Origin: Eutrigla gurnardus
Taxonomy: Eukaryota > Chordata > Actinopteri > Perciformes > Triglidae
Reading direction: 5' to 3'
DNA: 64,000 bases
Assembly: GCA_963514095.1 (NCBI GenBank)
Contig: OY741275.1
Location: 26,858,628-26,922,627 of the forward strand
Below the pieces are notes generated by a model, which had not been told where the DNA came from, ran no database searches, and was given only the letters and a program-made list of their open reading frames with translations. Positions 41,478 through 54,300 of this stretch are shown here, one piece after another. The number at the start of each line of letters is the position of its first letter. The first letter of the stretch is position 1. The position numbers and the translations under genes are program-made.

Positions 41478-44400
41478 ACACACACCGTGACACAGGCTCC
41501 CGTGGTGGTGTCACACACGGTCAGGATAGAGATGTTCTGGGCCCGGTTCAGCCACCGGACCGAGGTCTGGGTCTTGCTGATCCACTTCACCATGGTGACG
41601 TAGTGTTCCCTGTGAGAGACAGCAGAGTTCCAGGAGGTTAAAGACGCCTGCAGTGATTCAGGTTGGTTATAAGAAGTGGACGTCATCATGCAATCAACAG
41701 AGCAGTGCATGCTGGGGGTTCGTTGGTCTCCGTGTGTTCGAGCTGGTGTAGCTGGCGAGGCACAGCGAGCGGCGGTGATGCGTACAATCTGCTCAATTAA
41801 AGTGTCTAGTGAGCGTAAATTCAACACATAATAATGTTTGAGAAACAGGACGCGGCCCTTCCTCACCGCAGCTTCAGCGTCTCCGGCGGCGTGAGCTCCA
41901 GCGTGTGCGTCGGCCCGTACAGGTTGACCACGAAGAGCTTCACCGCCGGGTTGGGTTGGCCGGCCTGCGAGCACAAACACAGTCAGCGTCACGCATTCAG
42001 CCAGCAGCCCGATGCACAATGATGGAGTGACTTGGAATGAACAATTCATCGGGAACATTCCCTTTAAAAGCCACTTTACATTCAACATACAGTCACACAG
42101 CTAACGTGTTGTACGTTATGATGTACTGGAGAACTACGAGAGTAGAGAATGGACATTTTCATTTTTATTCCCTCAGACACAACGTTGTGTCCCGGTTCAG
42201 CATCCTTCCCGGTCTACGTCTGCTGGGTCCCCTGAAGACCACCAAGGCCGAACCGAGTGGTCTCCGCAATGAGAAGGTCTGATCAACAGAGGAATTTCCT
42301 TTTTGTGTAACTTTTATCGCGCCCGTCGCCTAGCAACCAGCTTGGTTGACAACAAGGAGCATAGAAGAGGTAACGAAGGTTATCTGATTCAAATGAAGCC
42401 AGAGATCGTCAGAGTTTCTGGGCTGGATTGGAAGGCGTCTTTGAGAGGGGAACAGAGCCGCTGGGACTTATTTGGTCTGGAGGTCTGAAGGATGGATGCT
42501 GGTCCAGGACCCGGTCTAACTATATAACTATAATTTGGGATTCTGTGTTTTTTTATTTCCACTCCTCCTGCAGAAACTCATTCTACTCATATTTCCTGTG
42601 TTCTGACTTCTGCCGGTGCAGCAGAGAGTCCGAGTCAAAGATCTGCAGAGAGAACAAACAGGTGCTGTTTTCAATCAGCGGTGGGCCGAGCCGTCGTAGC
42701 TGGCCGACGGTTCGTGCTGTTGTCTGATCGCCGCGCTGCGTTCGGTTCCAGCGAGGCTGCTGTCAGACTTCCTGTCTAACGGCGTCGGATTGATCTCCGG
42801 TGGATCGAGGCGACTCCACACAGACAACACAACCTGTTTCTTCATTTTCACTCGCTGACATCAACAGCGGCGTTAAATTGTTACTATACAGGGAATAAGA
42901 AGCTGGCAGGAAAGTAGGTCCAACTGTGGGTTTTGATGTATGAAGTTTCATACTGGGTTTGTTCAGATGTATTTGCCTTTGAATTATTGGAGAAACGGGT
43001 TTTGTTGGATTCACAAAGGAGCCTGCAGTTGGAAACACCTCCTCTCTCTGTATGAGATTAAAGCTTTTTGTACGAGGTTCCTGACAAACACATGGAATAA
43101 ACTCAACATACTGTGTTTTACTTTCTTTCTGAGTACCGAGAAAACTGCTACCGATCTCAAGTCTGTATGTTAAACACAGAGCAGAAGACAGAATGTGGTT
43201 TCTAGTGTGATGTAAAGACTGGAGACTAGAGGGGCGTCGGAAACCTGGCTCACGGTCCTGTGTGGTCTCACGTGACTCTGTATCCTGTTTATCAGTACGG
43301 GTACTGACCTTGGGGTACGGGTACTGACCTTGGGGTACGGGTACTGACCATGGGGTACGGGTACTGACCTTGGGGTACGGGTACTGACCATGGGGTACAG
43401 GTACTGACCATGGGGTACGGGTACTGACCTTGGGGTACGGGTACTGCTTCCCTTTGGGGTACGGGTACTGACCATGGGGTATGGGTACTGACCTTGGGGT
43501 ACGGGTACTGACCATGGGGTACGGGTACTGACCATTGGGTACGGGTACTGACCTTGGGGTACGGGTACTGGCATTGGGGTACGGGTACTGACCATGGGGT
43601 ACGAGTACTGACCTTGGGGTACGGGTACTGACCTTGGGGTATGGGTACTGACCATGGGGTACGGGTACTGACCTTGGGGTACGGGTACTGACCATGGGGT
43701 ACGGGTACTTACCATGGGGTATGGGTACTGACCTTGGGGTACGGGTACTGACCATGGGGTACGGGTACTGACCTTGGGGTACGGGTACTGACATTGGGGT
43801 ACGGGTACTGACCATGGGGTATGGGTACTGACCTTGGGGTACGGGTACTGACCATTGGGTACGGGTACTGACATTGGGGTACGGGTACTGACCATTGGGG
43901 TACGGGTACTGACCATTGGGGTACGGGTACTGACCTTGGGGTACGGGTACTGCTTCCCTTTGGGGTACATCATGCCGGTGAAGCGCGGTAAAGCCATGTT
44001 GGGCACCAGACTGTCATTGAGGACCAGGAAGGCCAGCCGCTCCCCGTCAGGTGACCACCAGTGAGCCACGTGGCTCTGCAGGATCTCCTCTGTTTGGACG
44101 GAGAAACAGGATGAGCTCCGTTCTCATCAGTTTTAAAGTATTTTCAACACTTTGAAAACGAGGTTGGATATTATCATCTTGTGTATTTGCGATGGTTAAA
44201 CCCAACCGTGTCATGGTGTGACATGGGCTTCCTGTCTGTGGACCAGGTTGTGGTTCAGGTTTGAGGAGTGCCTGGCGAGGTGACGCCTACCTTCATAGAG
44301 CCAGTCGGCGATGCCGTTGAAGATGATGCCTTCCTTTCCCGAGGACGTCAGCCTCAGGGAGTTGCTCTTCACATCTGACTGGTAGTAGATGTTGTTTTCA

Positions 44401-45255
44401 AATATGTAGATCTGCAGAGAGGAAGCAGACGTTACATCGTGAGAACGAGAGGAGTGTGGAGTGAAGGGGAAGTAAAGTGGCAGATTTCAGGCTTCTCAAC
44501 TTTAGCAAAACATCCAGTGGATTAACAATTATTATGTTAAACACAGAGAGTGTATCTGCCGGAGCATCCAAACTATTCTATTAGGATTAAAAGGTTGCAG
44601 GGCGCCGTCGCTAAGCCATCAAGTGATTAACTCTAATGTACTGTAAACTGTGTTTGTGGAAGTCACTCCTCTGAGGGCCTCGCCACTAAAATTAAACTCG
44701 CAGACAAGATGGAGATGCCTGCACCCCCCCCACCCCGCCGCTCTAATTCAAGAATGTCCTCAGGATTTCATCACCCAGTAAATATCTGTATGCACGAATC
44801 ACTTCGCAGTAAACTTGTCTTCCTTCTTATTTGGGGGATAATCATTTTAGTTCTACAGTTCACAGGATCTTTTCCCAGCATGTGAACAACAAATATCATG
44901 TTGATGAGTTGATCAGTACCACAAACACACACGTTATGTCATCGTTTCTGAAAGATGATGAGGCTTCACATCCGTCTCACTCCCACCTCCTCATCACCAT
45001 AACAAATGTCTAATGGACTCCTGTTTAAATTATGCTCAAATAGTACACAGTGAAATTTGCAAATGTGCAATGCTGCTCTGCTGGGCTTTAGGTTTTTTTT
45101 GCTGTCAACAAAAAAGGCTTCCCATCCGTCTGGTGAAGATAAATAATAAAAAATAAAAGGTACGATGGGAGGAAATTTGGATGTAATGAGGTACATCATG
45201 AGCAGAGTGGGATTCTGCACTAAAAACACTTTTTTGTGTGTCTGTCCTCACAGTT

Positions 45256-45341
<86 letters not shown>

Positions 45342-48300
45342 GAAAGCAGAAACATGTCATCCAGGCCTTGGGATGAAGATCAATTTTTTATTGGGTTCCA
45401 CAAATTCTAATTAAAACTGAATTTATTTTTCTGTGGAAATTCTGATGAGAGCAAAAGCTGCAGTTGAAAGCTACGTACATTTCCACATTAGTAAATGTAT
45501 AACCTTAAATAACCCTGATATACAATAAAGCGAATGCAGGTAGAATACGGTGATGCTGAACGGCAGCGTGAGGCCAGCGAACGTTTCTCGGTGTTCTCAC
45601 CAGTTGTTGGCCTTGAACTCCCCAGGCAGCGTACTGCAGGACCGAGTTCACCACCTCAGGGGGGTCCAGCTCCCAAACCTCCCTGAAAGAGACCAGAACC
45701 AAGGTCATCACAAACATCCATTGGTGGTGAGCCCACAAGGTCATTTTAACAATAGGCATTAAGTCATGCAAAGGTGTGAAAAGTTGATGGTTCAAGGAAA
45801 TATGTGTCGATACGGGCATACATCGGTTTATATGATATATCAAGAACATATCCTTTACTGAGAGTATCTGTGTGGCAGCCTCACAGCTACTTGTTTCTTA
45901 GTGATGAGTGTTTTTGTTTTACCCTCACAGCCGCTGAGAAACACACACACTCACCGTGTGTGGATGTTGTAGATACTGTAGGAGGCCATGTAGGAATGGC
46001 GGTAAACCTGCAGCAGAGTAAAGATGCAGAGATTAAAAAGACGACATTGTCTGAAACATTAACAAGAGAAGCGGCAGAATAATAACATCATGACAAAAAA
46101 AAAAGATGAAAAGGGAAAAAGGCATCTGACAAAACAGACCGCTGGCTGTTCTCAGAGATAGAATCTGTAGATAATGCAATTTGCATGTGTGACAGCTGTG
46201 GGACGAGACATTTTAATTCCATCTGAGAAACGCATCATCGGCCCGGGAGAGAGACGGGCAGAGAGACAGGTAGAGAGAGACGGGTGTGAAGCTGTCTGAA
46301 CCCCCACCGGAGGAGCTGCAGCTGACATGATAATAGACCTCTGACCGCGGATGCTGATCGGCCTCGCGACAGATTCCTTTTTGCATCTCATTACGCAGAT
46401 GACACTCACGCATTCAGCTCTGAACAGAGAATATATTACAAGAGGAGATTTACACTTTAATGCAAAAGCTCAGAGCTCCACTTCAGTGACGTTGGGTGTG
46501 AACTGGGGCATAATTATATGTCCGTCATCAAGACACTGTGGCGTGAATCACAATGTGACGTTCTCTTGGTCGACCCTCTAGTTTGTCCAGTTTTGTAGAA
46601 TTTCTATGCATTCATTTTTCTGTTCCTCACATGCATTATATCCTCTTCTCAGCACTAATATGTTTTCTTTTTTGCCAGTTTATGTTGAGTATGTAGCTGC
46701 CATAAACCAGCAATGCAAGAAAAATGACAATAATCATGATGATCACTCACATATTATTATGGTATCACTCAAGGTTGTGAACGATATGTTTTTACTGTTT
46801 GTACACACAAACAAGGGCAGGGGAGTGTCGGTTAGATAACTACAATACAGTCTATGTACACAAAGTTCTGCCACAGTAAACATAAATATGATTCCTCTGT
46901 ATAAGAGAATGTCATGAGCCCTCCCTGAACACACAACGGTGTCTGAAACATCACTGAAACAACACCGAGGGGCCTCGTCTGGTGAACGAAGGGCCCTTTT
47001 CACTCGGGTAGGACATCACTTCAATGCTGTGAAATATGCACAAAGGTTTTCATGAACGACGGACACGTCAACCCCAGGGATCCGACGTGGATCTAACTCT
47101 CCGTACAGAAGGTTACCAACTGGGTATCAAGGAAGCAGGCAAGACATTTACACAAAGCATGTTGTGTGTACTAAATTTGTTGAAATCGTATTCCATGACT
47201 GAGTATAAATGTTGAAAATGTTGGAGCCATTGAACAATTAAGATCAAATGATAAAGAGTAGAACTCATAATCTTAATTATGCAGATTAATAAAATGACAG
47301 ACATGAGAATCCAACCAGCACTCCCTGCTCATCTTGTTAAGAGAACCAGAACACAAACGTAAGCTACATATCGATATCTGTGTGTATAAAAGTAGTGTGG
47401 GTGTGTAGGTGGATTCCAGATCAGATCAGTCCAGGGATCAGTTATTAGCACATTTATATTTTACTGAGGCCGTTAAGGCCAGAAGAACCACGCACCCCCA
47501 ATGGCACAAATGAGAGCGTTAAGTGGTCCCTGGTCCGCGTTGAGCCAGAGGCTACAAGCGTTCTGCATCATCTTGGAAGTTGGTTTCGGAGCGTTTCCTC
47601 CAGGTGGACCAGGCTGGACCTTCTGATTTATGTTTGTGTGTTAGTGCTGGCAGCTTGATGCCGTCTCCAGGAACACGAGTCCACCTCCTCAATAACTTAC
47701 AAGACTCACTTCCTGCCGAGCTCATCATACAGCCTATGATTGAGAGTCCTTTTAATAGACATCACTGAGATTTATGGAAACCTGCAATTAAAAAAGGCAC
47801 CACTCTGGAGATAAAAAACACAAAGGAGGTCGGAGCCCACAGAGTTCATAACGCTTTGTATTAATCATGTTATTAATAACTATTTCCATATTTCTGGTAG
47901 CTGAAGCTGCTTTTAGATGTGTTCAAACTGTCGTAGTTCATGTTGTGGTGTTCACATGCAGCCAGCAGAGGGCTAATTGTTCATCGCATTAGCTAACAAA
48001 GAACAGAACCGCCGTCTGGTCGAGAGGCAGACACATCGTTAGCAGCTCATTAGATTTATATACAAATGTGTAAATTCCTTATCCAGCAGATAAAAACACA
48101 AGCAACCAACACAACCAGACACTGAAGTCAGATTAGTACACTTTATTTGAATATCCGAGTACGTCGTCTGAGCCAGCAGCCATAACGACACATATTTATG
48201 TTTGTAATGTGGCAACGACTAATGGCTATGATGATGATGATGATGATGATGATGGAAGGCTAGGTAGAAGTCCATGTAGGTCTGCATGGGTCAAACAAAC

Positions 48301-51300
48301 ACAGGACTTTCACCCTGAAACAGAGTCAACATTTCAGGTTACGTTTATGTAGACAGCTTGTTGAGGAAAAATAAGGGAAAATGTCTCCATCAACGGAGCC
48401 GAGTTGGAGCAGGTTTACAAGATTACAGCTAGTACCATGGACCAGCATCAGTGACGAGAGGTGCCCGCACAGAGCCCAGGGATATTAATAGAGCAAACCC
48501 ACCCAGACAGTCTGTTCAGGCTGCTGCCATCTGGAAGACATGCATCAGCTGCTTTACCAGCAGACCTCAGAGCAGCTTCTTTCCTCTGGCAGTGGGATTT
48601 AATTCACCCTCCACCCTCCACCCTCCACCATATGATATACTTTTTTCGTGTGTTTTTTTTCTCTTATGTAGCGAATGGGACTAAAAATTAAAACGGTTGT
48701 TGCAAATTGTACAATGAACATCCAATGAAACATTAAAGTCAAGCTGAAAAATGCCTGTTAAACCCTTTTAGATCACATCTCTGCTCAAAGTGTCGGCTAT
48801 TTGGCAGCTTCTGCGCTACAGAAATGACTAAAAGCAGCTCTGAACAACATTTTATGTTCATAATGGATCCGACTGTACCGTTGGTATGGCGACGCTCCCT
48901 TTCTAACTTGTTTGGGTTTTCTGCTTTGCAGCTTTACTGTGTTGGTTCTCTCCTATCGCTGATTCCATCATAAACCACAGTTCCCTGCTGAACACCAAAG
49001 AGCAAACACACAGCGGAGCGTTTGGAGGAGTTAGATATTTCTGTCAGCAGTGGGTGGAACAGAACTACACTGTACTCTCCTTAAACATGAGGTATTACAT
49101 AAAGGTACTAGGTTGATGTTCCAGTGTAAACGCTGTCCAACCCCCACAGAGAACACGGCATATTATCAGTTTTTTACTCCAAATTAGGAGATTAAAGCAA
49201 CTAAACAGATGTTAATGAGGCATGAGGCAGTTCTAAAGACATTATAAACAAAGACTACAGTAAGGCTCTGGATTCCAGCCTAAGCACCCATGAACCGCCC
49301 ATAACAATAAGCTGCAGCATCAATAATACAGCCGCTTGTATGATGAAAGGAAATGTTTAGAGAAGAGGATTCACTGAGCTCCGAGTGACTCGACTTCATG
49401 TAGAGTATCTTCAGCACACCCTCGATAGAACTATGCAGGCAGTATTACAAATATCTCTTTGTTGCTGAGAAGTAAAAAGTGTCAATTTCTCAAACTTCCC
49501 CGTTTCCGGCCATGAAATCAGAAAACTTTCCGTAACACGAGCAGGTATCGAGCTCACGTGGGTACGGTGACCTTTTGTTCCGGCTCAACGGTAACATAAA
49601 AAAAGGTTGGTGACATTTCCCAAACTCAATACAACAGATGCTGTGAGGACGGATGTAATGATTACAAAGCTGATCTTTGAAAGCACATATTATATTATTG
49701 ACCACGGCGATGTGACAACCAGGCTTGGGGGCGGAGTCTATGACTCATATCACCTGTTCAATTCCACAGTGAAGTGAACCATTCAAGCATTACAAACCCT
49801 GCACATTTGATTGGACTGCTTAAAAAGTGGGCGGGCTTAGAATGCATCTCTGTCCAGAAAAGTCCAGTCCTAGGAACCGCTGAGGCACTAGAGGACCCTG
49901 AGGCCCCCGGGTCTCTGGAAGAGGACCTGAACTTGGAGGAGGAAACTCAAGACTGCCCCCAACGGGGCCAGTGAGGAATCTTTTTATATTTATATATTTC
50001 AACAAAGTTAATCAATGATTCAACATTGTGCCTCTTTCCCTCCTCTGTCAGTCTTTAAAAAAAGGTGTGCTGGTGATTTTAAGAGTATTTCAACATTCAT
50101 AAGGATCTGTTAAACCCCCCTACGTGGTCTACGTGTAATCTGAGTCTTCTAGAACAGAACCCAGAACGGTGGTTTCATGTCAACTCACTGACAGTGTGTT
50201 ATCTCCCGGGAGACACGATCGCATGACATCAAACTAACTACAGAGTAACACAAAGAGAGAAAAAAGCAGCACCGACACTTAAAGAGTGTCTTGGGAGTGT
50301 CACCACAGAGGAAGCCCCCCCCCCCCCGCTTGGCATCAGCCCACTTATAAGCAAAGAGAAAATCGATGGCGTAGTGGGAGCAGCTCCCGGACGGATCAGC
50401 GCTCTGGAAAACATGTCAGGCCAAATGGCGACTGAAGAACAACAAAGCCTGGACTCTGCTCTCACACTGTATAGCGCTCACAAAAACACCTGGTTGCCGT
50501 GGCGATGTGGTCACGAAGCTTTGGGCTTTGAACTTCTTTCACCTTCGTGTTTGTGACACAGCACGAGCTTCCCCTTTGTAGAAATGCCTACTTCAAGACG
50601 ATGCACAGAAACACACCATTAGTGTGGTTCTACAGCGAGTTGGGGAACCGTTCCGTCGTCGGTCCGGCGTTGTTCTCCAAGATCAACATTCAAAGGGAAT
50701 AACAAAACAAAAGTATTGCCCTCCAAGTCTAATTAAATGGGATGTTTTAGACACTTCCCAAGTGGTTTTGACAAGACTTTCATTTTCACACAGAAACACA
50801 CTAATTGGCTGCAGCGATCTTAAAGAAAACGGTAGGTTTTTACTTCTGCAGCTCCGGACCGAGGCTGGATGATGACACTCGGCTCGATAAATTGACTGCA
50901 GAGATCTCAGAGTGCAGCGACATAAATACAAACCGGTCCGACGGTTCGGACTTGTCGTAAACCAACCGTGTTCGGTGAACTATGAGATGATTAGCCAGAC
51001 TTTCTGTGGAAAACATCACTCAGTTTACAGACCCACGTCCGGGTTGAACCTTTCCCTAATGCACTTAAGGCCTCAGCTTTTATCTGCAACCAGGGATTAT
51101 TGATGGGCTTGTAAAGTTTAACCTCCAAATAATGACAACGTCCAGGTAGTTTACCAGCGACACAACGACATGTATGACTGTTTAAACGTCGCGGTTTCAA
51201 ACATGTAGTAACTGGTGGAAGACTTTGTGTGTTTTGATGCATGGTTGCTTTGTGAAGTAATACATGACATGGCAGTTACGTAACAATATTGATTCATTAT

Positions 51301-54300
51301 ATTATATCAGACAAAATAACATTAAACATGTTTTAAATCAAGACTTAATGGAACTCTAAAATCCCATATTCATGGGTCCAACAACACTTTAACCACCAGA
51401 TCCGTTTTCCTGATCCTAACAAAGAGATTCTGTTTCCTCAACGTAACGTAATTATTTTGAGGCTTTTTTCCTGAACGGAACTTTATTTTTGTAGTGTAAA
51501 GTCGTCCTCACTGACAGAGAAAAGACACAAAGGATACTTTCACCAGTTGACATACATTAGTCTGAATGTATGTCATGAAAATGAAAAAAACATTGTCAAT
51601 TCTCGTCCCTTTACGTGAATGAGTGACTCATTTACAAACTGTTGTGAGACTGTGTAGTTTATGTAGTGTTGTTGTTTGCTAGTGCAGCGTTGGTGAGAAC
51701 CGCACAGAATATAATGTATGAACAAACTTGAAGGAAAATGGCTTTTTTTAAACGTGTGTACCGACGGCCAGAAACCTTGTGAGTCGCATCCTGTGGAGCG
51801 CAGAACAAATGTGAAGCGTTGAATGCAGCGACGCCTCGACATGCAAACAATGGAGGCTGTCACTCCGAATCAGGGAGAAATCCATCAGACGTCAAACCCA
51901 CACACTTCTGTGCCTTACAGCTAATAAGATACTTTCTTTTCTTCTTTAAAAGGAATGTGTCAAATGCTTCCCACTGGATTTCAACGCTTTACATTCCACT
52001 GAAACGAAGACGACATTTAAAGAGTGAAAAAGTCACGAGGCTTCAAGGATTTGCGGCGACAAGAAAGAATTACAAGATGTCAAGGCTAAATGAAAAACCT
52101 GCACAGGTCTGTTGTCAGTAGCGACAAACAGACAGATTAGGAGCTTTTATCAAGTTTAATCACTCAGGAACAGACGCAGGCAGATAACAGGGTAATCCGA
52201 CAGACAGGTGACGCTAAAGAGTCCGGCTCCCTGTATCAGCAGACCCCCGACAAGCCTGAAGAGCTTCTGTTGGTACACACTGGTGGTGGGTTTTGTGGGC
52301 GGAGCCAAACTGGTATCAGGAAGTGATAGTTCTGTAGCAGCGCTGTCTCATGTGAGCGCTAAAATCAGAGATTATAGGGATCGTCTGGATCCTTCTCTTA
52401 TTATGTGACTGGTTTGCCAGTAATAGACAAACTGTCTGATGTTAATAGAATAACAATAATCAGTGTGGTGAGTTCACTGACCTAAAGAACAACCCAGTAT
52501 CTCCACCAAAGAACAACCCAGTATCTCCACCAAAGAACAACCCACTATCTCTACACTAAAGAAAAAAACAGTATCTCTACACTAAAGAACAACCCACTAT
52601 CTCTACACTAAATAAAAAAAAACAGTATCTCTACACTAAAGAACAACCCACTATCTCTACACTAAAGAACAACCCAGTATCTCTACACTAAAGAAAAAAA
52701 CAGTATCTCTACACTAAAGAACAACCCACTATCTCTACACTAAATAACAACCCAGTATCTCTACTAAAGAACAACCCACTATCTCTACACTAAAGAAAAA
52801 ACCAGTATCTCTACACTAAAGAACAACCCACTATCTCTACACTAAAGAACAACCCAGTATCTCTACTAAAGAACAACCCACTATCTCTACACTAAAGAAC
52901 AAACCAGTATCTCTACACTAAAGAACAACCCAGTATCTCCACCAAAGAACAACCCACTATCTCTACACTAAAGAACAACCCAGTATCTCCACCAAAGAAC
53001 AACCCACTATCTCTACACTAAAGAACAACCCAGTATCTCCACCAAAGAACAACCCACTATCTCTACACTAAAGAACAACCCAGTATCTCCACCAAAGAAC
53101 AACCCACTATCTCTACACTAAAGAACAACCCAGTATCTCTACACTAAAGAAAAAAACAGTATCTCTACACTAAAGAACAACCCAGTATCTCTACACTAAA
53201 GAACAACCCACTATCTCTACACTAAAGAACAACCCACTATCTCTACACTAAAGAACAACCCACTATCTCTACACTAAAGAACAACCCACTATCTCTACAC
53301 TAAAGAACAACCCACTATCTCTACACTAAAAAACAACCTAGTATCTCTACACTAAAGAACAACCCACTATCTCTACACTAAAAAACAACCTAGTATCTCT
53401 ACACTAAAGAACAACCCACTATCTCTACACTAAAAAACAACCTAGTATCTCTACACTAAAGAACAACCCACTATCTCTACACTAAAGAACAACCCAGTAT
53501 CTCTACACTAAAGAACAAACCAGTATCTCTACACTAAATAACAACCCACTATCTCTACACTAAACAAAAAAACAGTATCTCTACACTAAAGAACAACCCA
53601 GTATCTCTACACTAAAGAACAACCCACTATCTCTACACTAAAGAACAACCCAGTATCTCTACACTAAAGAACAACCCACTATCTCTACTAGAGAACAACC
53701 CAGTATCTCTACACTAAAGAACAACCCACTATCTCTACACTAAAGAACAACCCACTATCTCTACACTAAAGAACAAACCAGTATCTCTACACTAAAGAAC
53801 AACCCAGTATCTCTACACTAAACAAAAAAACAGTATATCTACACTAAAGAACAACCCAGTATCTCTACACTAAAGAACAACCCACTATCTCTACACTAAA
53901 GAACAAACCAGTATCTCTACACTAAAGAACAACCCAGTATCTCTACACTAAAGAACAACCCACTATCTCTACACTAAAGAACAACCCAGTATCTCTACAC
54001 TAAAGAACAACCCACTATCTCTACTAAAGAACAACCCAGTATCTCTACACTAAAGAACAACCCAGTATCTCTACACTAAAGAACAACCCACTATCTCTAC
54101 TAAAGAACAACCCAGTATCTCTACACTAAAGAACAAACCAGTATCTCTACACTAAAGAACAACCCAGTATCTCTACACTAAAGAACAAACCAGTATCTCT
54201 ACACTAAAGAACAACCCAGTATCTCCACTAAAGAACAAACCAGTATCTCTACACTAAAGAACAACCCACTATCTCTACACTAAAGAACAACCCAGTATCT

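Larger units (their letters stand above)
39584..41485 (-). other. dpp10: intron H'-I' of dpp10
   Basis: 1.9 kb with a degenerate G-rich minisatellite (40027-40180), a palindromic AT block (40252-40312) and, at its 5' end, the (TG)n tract that includes the donor. No exon. Confidence 0.75.

Noticed and set aside
42763..44069. Frames of 299-350 codons rich in VSTRTP/SVPVP/QYPYPK as a separate gene
   Set aside because: They are the 20-bp array next to exon F'; only the first part could be coding, as an exon extension, which is listed as a finding.
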